Shown here piece by piece: positions 26,864 to 36,471 of a DNA stretch of 64,000 nt. Under the pieces are notes generated by a model. It saw nothing but the letters and a program-made list of their open reading frames with translations. It was not told the DNA's origin and did no database searches. The DNA is from Cellulophaga sp. HaHa_2_95 (lineage in GTDB: Bacteria; Bacteroidota; Bacteroidia; Flavobacteriales; Flavobacteriaceae): assembly GCF_019278565.1 (NCBI RefSeq), contig NZ_CP058988.1, positions 1,736,001 to 1,800,000 of the forward strand, in the 5' to 3' direction. How positions within the stretch are numbered: the stretch's first letter is position 1; each line of letters begins with the position of its first letter. The position numbers were made by a program, and so were the translations under genes.

Positions 26864-27643
26864 TTGCTAAGTTATACCAAACACAAACATAAAACTTCTA
26901 CAAAATGGGTGACTTTTGTTCATGGAGCAGGAGGTAGCTCAACCATTTGGTTTAAGCAGGTTCGGGAGTTCAGAAAGCATTTTAACGTATTACTTCTAGA
27001 TCTAAGAGGGCACGGAAATTCTAAAGTAAATTTGAAAGATGCTTTTAGTGATAAGTATACTTTTGATTTTATTACCGATGATATTTTACATGTAATTGAC
27101 CATGAGAAAATAGAAAAATCTCATTTTGTGGGTATTTCATTGGGTACTATTTTAATAAGAAATTTAGCAGAAAAATATCCGAATCGTGTAGAAAGCATGA
27201 TTATGGGCGGAGCAATTATGAAATTGAATCTAAGATCACAGGTTTTAATACGCTTAGGAGTCATTTTTAAATCGGTTGTGCCGTATTTGTGGTTGTATAA
27301 GTTTTTTGCGTTCATTATCATGCCTAATAAGAACCATAAAGAATCTAGGTCCCTTTTTGTTAGAGAAGCGAAGAAGTTGTACCAGAAAGAATTTATCAGA
27401 TGGTTTAAGCTTACCTCAGAGATTAATCCACTTTTGCGTTTCTTTAGAATGGTAGATATTAAAATACCTACCTTGTATGTAATGGGTAGAGAGGACTATT
27501 TGTTTTTACCTTCTATAGAAAAGATAGTGGCTTCACATGCCAATTCAGAATTATTTGTTGTTGAAAAATGTGGGCATGTGGTAAATGTAGAACAACCATT
27601 AGTATTTAATAAAACGGTTATTTCTTATTTGTCTAAAATATAG
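26864..27643 (+). CDS. Alpha/beta hydrolase
   Basis: 259 residues from a TTG start at 26864; no ATG is available between the in-frame stop at 26837 and the conserved core. It shows the oxyanion HGAGGSS, LLDLRGHGNSK, the nucleophile elbow FVGISLGT, the acid in GREDYLF and the His of KCGHVVNVEQP, so the triad is complete. There is a helical cap at about residues 120-180. It is likely a cytoplasmic esterase or lipase-like enzyme; the substrate is unknown. The gene stands alone, with a 440-base gap downstream. Confidence 0.85.
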   Translation: MLSYTKHKHKTSTKWVTFVHGAGGSSTIWFKQVREFRKHFNVLLLDLRGHGNSKVNLKDAFSDKYTFDFITDDILHVIDHEKIEKSHFVGISLGTILIRNLAEKYPNRVESMIMGGAIMKLNLRSQVLIRLGVIFKSVVPYLWLYKFFAFIIMPNKNHKESRSLFVREAKKLYQKEFIRWFKLTSEINPLLRFFRMVDIKIPTLYVMGREDYLFLPSIEKIVASHANSELFVVEKCGHVVNVEQPLVFNKTVISYLSKI

Positions 27644-28033
27644 ATATAAAATATATTGAAAATTATCTTTGGATACAGATTTTTCGTTTCAGCGCTCATT
27701 CTACTTTAAAAAACTTCTTTATTTATATGCTCTGTAACAAAAGAGAATGGGTCAATTCACTTCGTTTAGTTTTATACTTTACACGACTTACTCAAGGCTA
27801 CATAGTATTGTTAGGTTGTGTGTGTATAGAATTTGTGTAAGTTTTATTTATGCATGTTTAGATGTTTCCGTTGAATTTTAAGCTTTAGTTGTGGTAGTGC
27901 GGTATTTTAAAATAGGAGATAGGTAAGATTGTTAGCGGTCTTGTTTTGGCAAGGTAGTTTGGGTTGTTATAAGGACTGTTGTAATCTATAATATAGGATG
28001 CTAGTAGGGTAGCATGATATTTTTTTGCATAAA
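27644..28033. other. Intergenic stretch with G/T-rich plus strand
   Basis: About 390 bases with no convincing frame. From 27810 to 27990 the plus strand is rich in G and T and poor in C. A short hairpin ATGCTA/TAGCAT at 27998-28015 is followed by a T-run, as a weak terminator would be. A small RNA or long 3' region of the hydrolase gene are possible, but nothing proves either. Confidence 0.4.
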
Positions 28034-28063
28034 AAAAGGCTGGTTAATTAAAACCAGCCTTTT
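28034..28063 (-). terminator. Terminator of the SusCD operon
   Basis: AAAAGGCTGGTT and AACCAGCCTTTT form a perfect 12-pair stem, followed on the minus strand by T residues. Confidence 0.9.
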
Positions 28064-28084
28064 GTATATTTCTAATAAATAGAA

Positions 28085-29521
28085 TTACTCAACGTCAAAA
28101 AACAATTTTGTTGTTTGTGCATCTCCGCCTATAGCAGAAGAAGCAGACATCCAATTCGCTTCATTTAAGTTTTGTTCATCTATTGGATAAGTATATCTAG
28201 TAGGAACAGGTAATCCACTTTCTGCAGGTAAGTTAAAAGAAGGAGTGTCATAAACTCTCCATGCAGTCCAAGATTCAAAACCTCTGTTGAACATTGCCAA
28301 CCATAACTGGTTTCCAATTTTCTCTTTCCATGTTCCAGTAGCTGTTGTGTAAGCTACATCAGGATTCGCTAAGTAGTCTGCGACATTAGGTACACCCCAG
28401 AAATCAAAAGAAGCTGTAATACCTGCGTTATAGAAGCTTTCTGCATCAGCAGGAGTTCCAGAGATAGAACGTTCAGCAGCATCTGCTAAATAAAATGATA
28501 CTTCAGCATAATCTATTAAACTAGCAGGATTTTCAGGATCCAGCATAGGAGCACCCACATGGGTGTATGAAGTGTAGGTATTGTTGTCTCCGTAAGGTCC
28601 TCCAACATATACATCATCTCCTAAGTTTTGATCAAAATAGTATGCTCTTCTAGGGTCTTCTAAATCATTCATGAAATCAACTAAAGTATTAGCGATAACG
28701 AAATCTGATCTACCAGACTGCACTAGATCTACCCATACAGGGTTTGTATTAGGCGTAGCACTTTGGTATTCTACTTCTGCATTATCTGCATTTGAAGTAA
28801 ATACACCCCCGCTTACTGCAGCTGTTATAGCAGCAGAAGCTTGTGTTGTCATACTAGAAACATCAACAACTCTTAAGCCCATTCTTAATAATAAAGAATT
28901 AGCAAATTTAGTCCAAGCAGTAGCATCTCCACCATAGATAGGATCAGAAGAACCAAATCCAGTTCCTGAAATAGTAGGGATAACAGCTGTTAAACGCGTT
29001 AATAAATCACTGTATATTGTAGCAGCATCATCGTATTGAGGAAGTACATATTCGCTATCATTTAAAGCTTGAGAATATGGAATATCACCGAATGTTTCTA
29101 CCAATTGTGCCCAAGTATAAATTTCTAATATTTCAATCTGAGCATTTCTAGAAGCTTTTTCAGCAGCTGTTATTTGGTCATCAGCATTAACAGTCTCTCT
29201 AGCACTTTTAAAATCAAACAATACATCTCTGTACATTTCTGACCAATGTGTGTCAGGAATACTTCTTGTATTGAAGTCATAATTAGCTTCATCTGTGTAT
29301 GTAGTTTCAGTCCAGTGTTGTCCTAACATTCTAAAGATGTTAGTATTTACATTGGTACTTGTCATTTGATCAAACAAACTCTTAGTAGCAGCATTGAACA
29401 AAAAGCTCGCTTCTACTTCAGTTGGATTCTTTGGATCGTTATTCAATGCTTCATAGTTATCGTCCGATTGGCAGGCTCCTAATGTTGCGATTGAAAGAAT
29501 GGTTAATAATATTTTTTTCAT
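28085..29521 (-). CDS. SusD/RagB-like nutrient-binding outer-membrane lipoprotein
   Basis: 478 residues from ATG 29521 (MKKILLTILSIATLGACQ); the open frame extends upstream but overlaps the SusC gene, and only this start gives the lipoprotein signal with Cys 18. The mature part is helical with TPR-like repeats and the NNDPKNPTEV opening of the SusD-like_2 type, ending LPVPTRYTYPIDEQNLNEANW. It caps the SusC pore and binds the imported ligand at the cell surface. It lies 10 bases after susC. No glycoside hydrolase, sulfatase or peptidase gene is beside the pair, so the ligand is open. Confidence 0.92.
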   Translation of the reverse strand: MKKILLTILSIATLGACQSDDNYEALNNDPKNPTEVEASFLFNAATKSLFDQMTSTNVNTNIFRMLGQHWTETTYTDEANYDFNTRSIPDTHWSEMYRDVLFDFKSARETVNADDQITAAEKASRNAQIEILEIYTWAQLVETFGDIPYSQALNDSEYVLPQYDDAATIYSDLLTRLTAVIPTISGTGFGSSDPIYGGDATAWTKFANSLLLRMGLRVVDVSSMTTQASAAITAAVSGGVFTSNADNAEVEYQSATPNTNPVWVDLVQSGRSDFVIANTLVDFMNDLEDPRRAYYFDQNLGDDVYVGGPYGDNNTYTSYTHVGAPMLDPENPASLIDYAEVSFYLADAAERSISGTPADAESFYNAGITASFDFWGVPNVADYLANPDVAYTTATGTWKEKIGNQLWLAMFNRGFESWTAWRVYDTPSFNLPAESGLPVPTRYTYPIDEQNLNEANWMSASSAIGGDAQTTKLFFDVE

Positions 29522-29531
29522 AATTTTTTCT

Positions 29532-32500
29532 TTAAAACTGTAATTTAATACTTGCACCAATTTCTCTAATAGAAGGGTAAGCACCTGATTGATATCCTTG
29601 AACATTTCCAGAGCTCAAACCAGCTTCAGGATCAGAATAAGGCACGTTTTTATGAATAATCCATAAGTTTCTACCGATCAATGAAATTGATGCAGAAGAG
29701 AAAGGTGTTCTGTCAATGATTTTAGGGCTAAAGTTATATGTCAAGTTAGCTTCACGTAATTTAACATACCCAGCATCATAAACGTGTAATTTGTTAGGAG
29801 CTCTTGCATATCCATAAGGGTTAGCGTAGGTATCAAAACTAGCTCTTACTTCATTAGGAGTACCATCTTCAGCCACACCACTTAATACTAAACCTCCAGA
29901 ATCAGCACTGTAATTTCCAGGTGTTCCTGAAACCGTATTTCTTATTGGGTTTCCTAAATCGTTATCAGCAGCAGACCAGTCGTACATACCTGTAGCATAA
30001 CCATACCAAGTATCTAAAGAGAATACATCTCCACCTTTTTGAATATCAATTAAGAAACCTAAGCTTAAGTTTTTGTATTTGAAAGTGTTAAACACACCAC
30101 CAGTCCAATCAGCATTCACATCACCAATAACCTCATTACTGTTAGAAGTTCTTAAATAAGCTCCACTAGTTTGGCTTATCACACGCTCACCATTTTCATG
30201 ATAAATAAAATCAGAACCTCTAATAGTTCCATAAGCTTCACCTGGAGTTGCGTTGATAGAAACACCACCTTGTAAAGATGCTAATTGAAGGTTATCAATT
30301 CCGTTTAATAATTCAACAACTAAACTTCTGTTTCTAGCCCAGTTTACAGTAACATCCCACTGGAAATTATCTGTTTTTATAGGAGTTCCGTTTAATTGTA
30401 CTTCCCATCCTTTGTTCTCGATTGTTCCTGCATTTAAGATAGATGCACCATATCCAGTAGCATTTGAAACAGGAATACTAGTAATTTGGTTAATGTTTTG
30501 TGTGTTGTAATAAGAAACATCAAAACCTAATCTTCTATTAACAAAAGCCATTTCAAGACCAAATTCACTACTTTCTTGTCTTTCTGGTAATAATTCTGCG
30601 TTAGACTTTGTAGTAGGGTTGGTAGCAACGCCATTGTTGTTAAACGGTGTTCCGATAGCATACGTGTTGTATACATTATATGGGTTTGTATCATTCCCAA
30701 CTTCTGCGTAATTGGCTCTTAACTTTCCAAAAGTTAACCAGTTAGCATCAACTAATTCAGAGAAGATTAAACTTCCTGAAACAGAATAATAACCATATCT
30801 GTTGTTTTCTACTGGTAAAGTTGAAGATCTATCTGTTCTATAAGAACCTTCTAAGTAAAGGAAGTTATCATACCCTAAGCTAGCTCTAATATATTCACCA
30901 TCTACCATTCTAGTAGCTTCATACTCTGTAGGTGCTTCAATAGAACTTACACTGTTTGATAAAGCATATAGTCCAGCTAAGCTTAATCCTCCGTTAGATT
31001 CGGCAAATATGCTGTTGGTCTTGTTTCTTCTAAGGTTAACACCAACAGTACCTTCTAAGCTTAATTTTTCACTAAGATATTTGTTGAAATTCAACATGAA
31101 ATCATAGTTGTATTCTGCAACGTTGTTATTGTATCTTGAGTAAGAAGCAACATCTGCACTTCCAACATTTATTCTTTCCTCTTGTAATGCAGCGTAGGTA
31201 TCAAAAGAGAATCTACCCATAGCATTTAACCAATCTGTAATCTCATAATCAAGCGCAAAGTTACCAAAGTATCTATTTCTAGTATCTGATTGGTAATTTT
31301 CGTAGAAAGTCCAGTAAGGGTTGTCAGAGTAGATAGGAGAAAGATTATCAGGACCGTTAGGGTTCCAAGTGATGTTTTCTCTAGTGTCAAAATATGCTTC
31401 TTTTTGTTCCGCATAGTCAACGTTCATTTGATTCCACTGTCTGAATTGTTGCATAATGTTCCCAGAACTATATCCTGTTCCATTTCTACCTTTACCATCT
31501 GTTTTCACAAAGTTAAAGTAAGCAGAAGCAGTTAATTTATCTGTTAAATCATGAGATCCACTAAAAGAAATGGTATTTCTTTTAATAGAGCTATTAGGAA
31601 GGTTACCACTTTGAGTTAAATTAGTTACCCCTAATCTAAAACTACTTGTTTCTGTACCACCGTCTAAAGCAAAAGAATTAACAGCCGTAGTACTAGTGCC
31701 CCAAACATAATTTGGATTGTTAGCACCAGCAACATAAGGAGTCGCTTGTTGGTAAGTATCTAATTGTGGGTAAATTGAATTCCATTGATACACCAATAAA
31801 TTAGGATCAAAAGCTGCACCATAAGAAGCATCTTCTGTGAAAGGAGTTGTTAAGTCATCAATACCATCACCATCTACATCGTAAAGGTTAAAATACCCAT
31901 CTGCAGAATCATAATAAGGACCGTAACCTGCTCCGTATTTATCTTGGTATTTTACAAGCGTTTCTTTGTCAGCACTTCCTAAAGTAATGCTAGAAGAAAC
32001 TGTTACACCAATACCTTTATTTTTTTTACCTTTTTTTGTAGTAATCATTACCACCCCATTAGAAGCTCTAGAGCCATATAATGCAGTAGCGGCAGCACCT
32101 TTAAGTACGTTTATGGAAGCAATATCATCTGGATTTATATCAGATGCAGCATTACCGTAATCAAAACCACCAGTACCACTTTGTTGTCCTGTGGTATTTG
32201 TGTTTCCGTTATCAATAGGAATGCCATCTACAACGAATAACGCTTGATTGTTTCCAGAGATAGAATTGTTACCTCTAATTACTACGTTAGTAGATCCACC
32301 AAAGTTACCTGAAGATTTAATGCTCAAACCTGCAACTTTACCCGATAAAGAGTTTACAAAGTTATTACTCTTAACGGCAGATACCGCATCACCCTTAACT
32401 TCTTGAGTGGCATAACCAAGAGATTTTTTCTCTCTTTTAATACCTAAAGCAGTAACTACAATTTCATCAAGTGCTTGGGCATCTTCTAAAAGAGTAGCGT

Positions 32501-32768
32501 CAATAGTGTTATTTGCTCCAACTGTTTTTTCAACAGTTTTTTGTCCGACGTAAGAAAATATTAGGACGTCGCCGGTTTTTGCATTAATGGTGTAGATACC
32601 ATCAAAATCTGTTTGTGTTCCAGAAGTAGAACCTTTTACTATTACACTTGCGCCAGGAAGTGGAATATTGGACTGATCCGATACTGTACCAGTGATTTTT
32701 TTCTCTTGCCCGTGAATCATCAGGGATAAAAGAAAAATCTTAAGAAATAAAAAATACTTAATTCTCAT
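29532..32768 (-). CDS. SusC/RagA-family TonB-linked outer-membrane transporter
   Basis: 1078 residues. A signal peptide (FLFLKIFLLSLMIHGQ) is followed by a carboxypeptidase-like regulatory domain (ITGTVSDQSNIPLPGASVIV, about residues 24-95), a TonB-box-like DEIVVTALG, a plug (about 110-245, with GGSTNVVIRGNNSISG and NVLKGAAATALYGSRASNG), and a large barrel ending YPSIREIGASIKLQF. It imports ligand in partnership with the downstream SusD using energy from TonB-ExbBD, encoded elsewhere. Confidence 0.96.
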   Translation of the reverse strand: MRIKYFLFLKIFLLSLMIHGQEKKITGTVSDQSNIPLPGASVIVKGSTSGTQTDFDGIYTINAKTGDVLIFSYVGQKTVEKTVGANNTIDATLLEDAQALDEIVVTALGIKREKKSLGYATQEVKGDAVSAVKSNNFVNSLSGKVAGLSIKSSGNFGGSTNVVIRGNNSISGNNQALFVVDGIPIDNGNTNTTGQQSGTGGFDYGNAASDINPDDIASINVLKGAAATALYGSRASNGVVMITTKKGKKNKGIGVTVSSSITLGSADKETLVKYQDKYGAGYGPYYDSADGYFNLYDVDGDGIDDLTTPFTEDASYGAAFDPNLLVYQWNSIYPQLDTYQQATPYVAGANNPNYVWGTSTTAVNSFALDGGTETSSFRLGVTNLTQSGNLPNSSIKRNTISFSGSHDLTDKLTASAYFNFVKTDGKGRNGTGYSSGNIMQQFRQWNQMNVDYAEQKEAYFDTRENITWNPNGPDNLSPIYSDNPYWTFYENYQSDTRNRYFGNFALDYEITDWLNAMGRFSFDTYAALQEERINVGSADVASYSRYNNNVAEYNYDFMLNFNKYLSEKLSLEGTVGVNLRRNKTNSIFAESNGGLSLAGLYALSNSVSSIEAPTEYEATRMVDGEYIRASLGYDNFLYLEGSYRTDRSSTLPVENNRYGYYSVSGSLIFSELVDANWLTFGKLRANYAEVGNDTNPYNVYNTYAIGTPFNNNGVATNPTTKSNAELLPERQESSEFGLEMAFVNRRLGFDVSYYNTQNINQITSIPVSNATGYGASILNAGTIENKGWEVQLNGTPIKTDNFQWDVTVNWARNRSLVVELLNGIDNLQLASLQGGVSINATPGEAYGTIRGSDFIYHENGERVISQTSGAYLRTSNSNEVIGDVNADWTGGVFNTFKYKNLSLGFLIDIQKGGDVFSLDTWYGYATGMYDWSAADNDLGNPIRNTVSGTPGNYSADSGGLVLSGVAEDGTPNEVRASFDTYANPYGYARAPNKLHVYDAGYVKLREANLTYNFSPKIIDRTPFSSASISLIGRNLWIIHKNVPYSDPEAGLSSGNVQGYQSGAYPSIREIGASIKLQF

Positions 32769-32870
32769 GAAGATTAATTTTGAGTTAGTTATTAATTAAT
32801 TAGTCAATAATTAAGGTTAAAAGGCTAATCTAATTTTTTATGGAGTAACTAATTCAAATAAAAAATAAGT

Positions 32871-32878
32871 CAAAAGTA
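32871..32878 (-). promoter_or_regulatory. Possible -7 box upstream of the SusC gene
   Basis: TACTTTTG on the minus strand, exact TAnnTTTG, about 100 bases before ATG 32768. The 320-base gap to the AraC-type gene holds no other frame. There is no TTG at 17-23 bases. Confidence 0.35.
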
Positions 32879-33089
32879 AATAGAATTATCTTTTGATTTT
32901 TTAATTAGCCATTCAACCTCTTTAACAAATGAAGTGAAGAGATTGTGATTGGTGTTAATTTCCGACCTAAATAAACATTTCCCGACGTATATTACCATTT
33001 ACTCATTTCGTAAATAACTGATTGTCAATATCTATCAATGTCTATGGTAAATGTTAAATTTTTATGATAAAGTTAACTTAAATTCTATT

Positions 33090-34403
33090 TTAATCGTTTT
33101 TTCTAGCCATTTTCTGGTATTCTAGAGGGGTTTTGTCATGACGTTTCTTAAAGGCCTTGTAGAATGATACCTTATTATTAAAACCGCATTCGTAGATTAA
33201 ATCTGTAATTAAAATTTCGTTTTCAGAAGTATGAATAATACGAACGGCTTCTGCAACCCTGTAGTCGTTTATTAAATCATAATAGTTCTTGCCAAATTCT
33301 TGATTTATAGTTTGGGATAAACTATATCTGTCTGTATTTAATTTAGTGGCAATGCTCTCCAAAGTCAAAGTATTATCCAAATAAATTTTTTGTTTTGTCA
33401 GTAATTCTTCTAATTGAGTCTTCAGGGAATGGAGCATATCTTCTGTAAGCCCAGAATTCTTGTATTTTTTCTTTTTACTATTTATATTTTCAGTTTTACT
33501 TACAATAATATCAGGCTCAAGAAAGACTATAAAACTTGTTATATTTATAAATATGGAAAAGAAAATTGCTGTAAAGTAAATCGTTAAGCTATTAACTATT
33601 TGATCATCTCTAAAATAAGTTCTAATAATTAATAGAATGAAAATAACTGAAGTGAAAGAAATTAAGGTTATTAGCCATTTTTTGTTTATGGTTTGAATGA
33701 GTTCTTGATGTATGATGCCGGTGTAAATTAATAGCAAGATGTAGACTCCGGTATGGATGGTTTTGAGGGTTAGACTGTTTAATGTAATAACAAAAAAATC
33801 AGATGTCTCAAAATGTATTAATATGTAAAAGGATAGTATTACTAAAGGTATGAGGTAATGAAAGAATATTTCTTTTTTATTTACTTTTGGCGTAATCTTG
33901 ATTTTATTTCTCAAGTACAAGTAAAGCGATGGTATCCAGAAATAAAATTGTGCTCTAAAAAAAGAAACTTTTGGATTATAGGTAAAGCCTTCCCACCAGA
34001 AAAAAGCTAGTTCTACAAGCATTAATGAAACTCCACTGATAAAAATACTGAAGTATACATTTTTAAAATCTGTACGACGATTTTTAAATAGTATGCGTAG
34101 GGCTATAAATAAACCCAAAAAGCCATTTAAAATAAACATCCAATTGATAAAGTTTTTCTGGATTTTGTTATCGGGCTCTTTAAAAACAACATTGGCATTG
34201 CTGTCGGTGTTGGAGTATGTTTGTTCAGGTGTATCTTGAACAGATTCTGTAATAGGTATTTGGGTATGATAATGCACAGTAGACAAACTTTGCTCTTCAT
34301 TAGAGAAAGAAAGTTTTGTTATGTTATAATTTTGTGGACTTTTACCTAGTAATAATGTGAAAAATAAAATGCTTCCTAAAAATAAAAGCGTTTTCGACGG
34401 CAT
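33090..34403 (-). CDS. Membrane-embedded AraC-type transcriptional regulator
   Basis: 437 residues. An N-terminal hydrophobic segment (LLFLGSILFFTLLLG) and an 80-residue exported linker lead to seven membrane segments at about residues 85-305. The C-terminal 100 residues are an AraC helix-turn-helix domain (LESIATKLNTDRYSLSQTIN, then ITDLIYECGFNNKVSFYKAF and RHDKTPLEYQKMARK). Such proteins sense a ligand in or across the membrane and bind DNA directly. It lies next to the SusCD operon on the same strand and may control it. The start at ATG 34403 gives the whole signal segment. Confidence 0.88.
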   Translation of the reverse strand: MPSKTLLFLGSILFFTLLLGKSPQNYNITKLSFSNEEQSLSTVHYHTQIPITESVQDTPEQTYSNTDSNANVVFKEPDNKIQKNFINWMFILNGFLGLFIALRILFKNRRTDFKNVYFSIFISGVSLMLVELAFFWWEGFTYNPKVSFFRAQFYFWIPSLYLYLRNKIKITPKVNKKEIFFHYLIPLVILSFYILIHFETSDFFVITLNSLTLKTIHTGVYILLLIYTGIIHQELIQTINKKWLITLISFTSVIFILLIIRTYFRDDQIVNSLTIYFTAIFFSIFINITSFIVFLEPDIIVSKTENINSKKKKYKNSGLTEDMLHSLKTQLEELLTKQKIYLDNTLTLESIATKLNTDRYSLSQTINQEFGKNYYDLINDYRVAEAVRIIHTSENEILITDLIYECGFNNKVSFYKAFKKRHDKTPLEYQKMARKND

Positions 34404-34530
34404 AGAATAAAATTAATCTTTCAAAATTACTTGTTCTATTCAAATATAGACTAGTTATAATCTTAAAAAGAAGTTAAAGTTAATATTTTTACATTTTACG
34501 TCGAATTTATAAAATAATATAACAAATAAA

Positions 34531-34554
34531 AAAACCGGTGCTCCCACCGGTTTT
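34531..34554 (-). terminator. Terminator of the purU-DUF4197 transcript
   Basis: AAAACCGGTG pairs with CACCGGTTTT across a four-base loop. On the minus strand the stem is followed by TTTTATTT. Confidence 0.85.
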
Positions 34555-34622
34555 AGACTAACTAACTCAAAAAATTACTAAACTCAAATATTATAGTTCA
34601 AAAGTAATATCATTTTTACGGA

Positions 34623-34643
34623 CTAAGGTTAAACTAACCTTAG
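34623..34643. repeat. Nine-pair inverted repeat in the gap 34404-34733
   Basis: CTAAGGTTA and TAACCTTAG are separated by AAC. It lies in the 3' untranslated stretch of the DUF4197 gene, about 70 bases before the terminator at 34531-34554. It is either a processing hairpin or an operator. The rest of the gap has no gene. Confidence 0.45.
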
Positions 34644-34733
34644 CTAATTGTTATTAATGTTGTTATAATAAAATAACGCACTTTTATTTGAGTTATTATA
34701 TTTGGTAACCTATTTATTTTAAAATAGTTACAA

Positions 34734-35438
34734 TTAATCTTGTAGGGCAAATACTTTTTGTAATAATGCCGTTGTTCTGGAAGCAGATTTAGTTCTTATT
34801 TCCTGTTCTTCAACAGCAATCATAGTATAAACTCCTTTTAAAGCTTCTCCTGTTACGTAATCTGTTAAGTCAGGATTAACTTGAGTAACAAATGGTATGT
34901 TGTTGTATTTGGTAATAAGATTACTCCAGACCTGATCTGCACCTACTTTAGAAAATGAGTTTTTGATTACAGGACTAAAAGAGGCATATAATTTAGTTTC
35001 TGTTGTAGATTTTAAATAATTTGTAGCAGCATCATCCGTGCCTAGTAAAATTTGCTTAGCATCGCTAAATGTAATTCCTTTTACAGCATCTACGAAAATA
35101 GGAGTAGCTTCTTTTACCGCATCTTCTGCTGCACGATTTAAAACTTTAAGTCCTTCATCTGCCAAATTACTTAAGCCCATCTTACGAAGTGTATTGTCTA
35201 CTTTTTGTAATTCTTCCGGTAAGGCAATTTTTACAAGTTCATTTCTAAAGAACCCGTCTTCTTGCGTAAGTTTCTGTACTTGTTTGTCAATACCAAAATC
35301 CAAAGCTTGGCGTAATCCACTAGCAATTTGATCGTTACCGATAGTTCCGCTTTGTGGAAGTTGGTTTACAACTTGTTGTAATTCGTTACAGCTAAATAAT
35401 AAGAACAGTGCACTTAGTGCAATAATTTTATATTTCAT
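34734..35438 (-). CDS. DUF4197 lipoprotein
   Basis: 234 residues with a lipoprotein signal (IIALSALFLLFSCNELQ, Cys 17). The mature part is helical, with QIASGLRQALDFGIDKQV, FVDAVKGITFSDAKQIL and the end TALLQKVFALQD, as in the DUF4197 family. It sits in the periplasm or outer membrane. It is 40 bases downstream of purU in the same direction and may be co-transcribed. No function is known for the family that I can state. Confidence 0.88.
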   Translation of the reverse strand: MKYKIIALSALFLLFSCNELQQVVNQLPQSGTIGNDQIASGLRQALDFGIDKQVQKLTQEDGFFRNELVKIALPEELQKVDNTLRKMGLSNLADEGLKVLNRAAEDAVKEATPIFVDAVKGITFSDAKQILLGTDDAATNYLKSTTETKLYASFSPVIKNSFSKVGADQVWSNLITKYNNIPFVTQVNPDLTDYVTGEALKGVYTMIAVEEQEIRTKSASRTTALLQKVFALQD

Positions 35439-35478
35439 GGGGTTTGTTTTTACAAATTTATAGTTTAAAAAATTGAAG

Positions 35479-36330
35479 TTAAGAGAAAATGATTGTTTTA
35501 TTGTTATAAACCATAGTCTTACGTTGAATATGTAGTTTTACTGCTCTAGAGAGCACGATTTTTTCAAGATCACGGCCTTTAGCAATAAAATCATCAATAG
35601 AGTTCGTGTGTGATACGGTGGTGGTATCTTGCGCGATAATCGGGCCCGCATCTAACTCTTCGGTTACATAGTGACCTGTAGCTCCAATTATTTTAACACC
35701 TCTTTTGAAGGCAGCATGATATGGTTTTGCTCCAGCAAAGGCTGGTAAAAATGAATGGTGTATATTAATAATCTTATTAGGATAACGATCAATGATTTTG
35801 CTGGTAACAATTTGCATATAACGTGCTAAGACTACAAAATCTATATGATATTCCTCTAAGAGCGCTAGTTGCTTGTTTTCAGCTTCGGCTTTCGTAGCTT
35901 TTGTAACCGGTATATGGTAATAAGGAATATCAAACTGTTTAGCTACAAACTCTAAATCAGTATGATTACTTATAATAAATGGAATATCTACGGCTAGTTC
36001 TCCAGAATTAAACCGACTTAATAAATCATAGAGACAATGGTTGTATTTAGACACAAATAAACCCATTCTTGGCTTGGTTTCATCCGTGTGGATACTCCAT
36101 TTTATTTTAAATTTCTCAGTCAACTCTTTGTTAAATTGAGCTTTGAAGTGGGCTACACTTAATTCAGCGTCTAAAAATTCACTTTCAATACGCATGAATA
36201 ATTCGCCAGAGGCTTTCTCAACATGTTGATCTAAGTAAATGATATTTCCTCCTTGGGAGTGAACGAAGCCAGTAACGGAACAAATAATTCCTGTTTGATC
36301 TGGGCAATGTATTAAAATTGTTGTTTTCAC
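35479..36330 (-). CDS. purU: Formyltetrahydrofolate deformylase
   Basis: 283 residues. An N-terminal ACT domain (ILIHCPDQTGIICSVTGFVH, about 1-80) precedes a formyl-transferase fold with GLFVSKYNHCLYDLL, the NIHHSFLPAFAGAKPYHAAF segment (catalytic Asn and His) and the Asp of ATGHYVTEELDAGPIIAQD. It releases formate from 10-formyl-THF, balancing one-carbon pools and supplying formate to PurT. It is divergent from the icmF-type gene, about 140 bases away. Confidence 0.95.
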   Translation of the reverse strand: MKTTILIHCPDQTGIICSVTGFVHSQGGNIIYLDQHVEKASGELFMRIESEFLDAELSVAHFKAQFNKELTEKFKIKWSIHTDETKPRMGLFVSKYNHCLYDLLSRFNSGELAVDIPFIISNHTDLEFVAKQFDIPYYHIPVTKATKAEAENKQLALLEEYHIDFVVLARYMQIVTSKIIDRYPNKIINIHHSFLPAFAGAKPYHAAFKRGVKIIGATGHYVTEELDAGPIIAQDTTTVSHTNSIDDFIAKGRDLEKIVLSRAVKLHIQRKTMVYNNKTIIFS

Positions 36331-36471
36331 GGGACTTTATTAAAGGGTAAAATTATGATATTGAAAAGAATAGGTCCTATGTAAGAGTCATTTTTACAAT
36401 ATTGCAAATTATGTTAGTTAATCTTTGCGTTTTTCGTAAATTGCATGCTGTAAAAACATCTTTTATTGTCA

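Noticed and set aside
36331-36471. Possible cobalamin riboswitch before the B12-dependent mutase gene
   Set aside because: The gap is only about 140 bases and I cannot find the B12-box or the expected stems.
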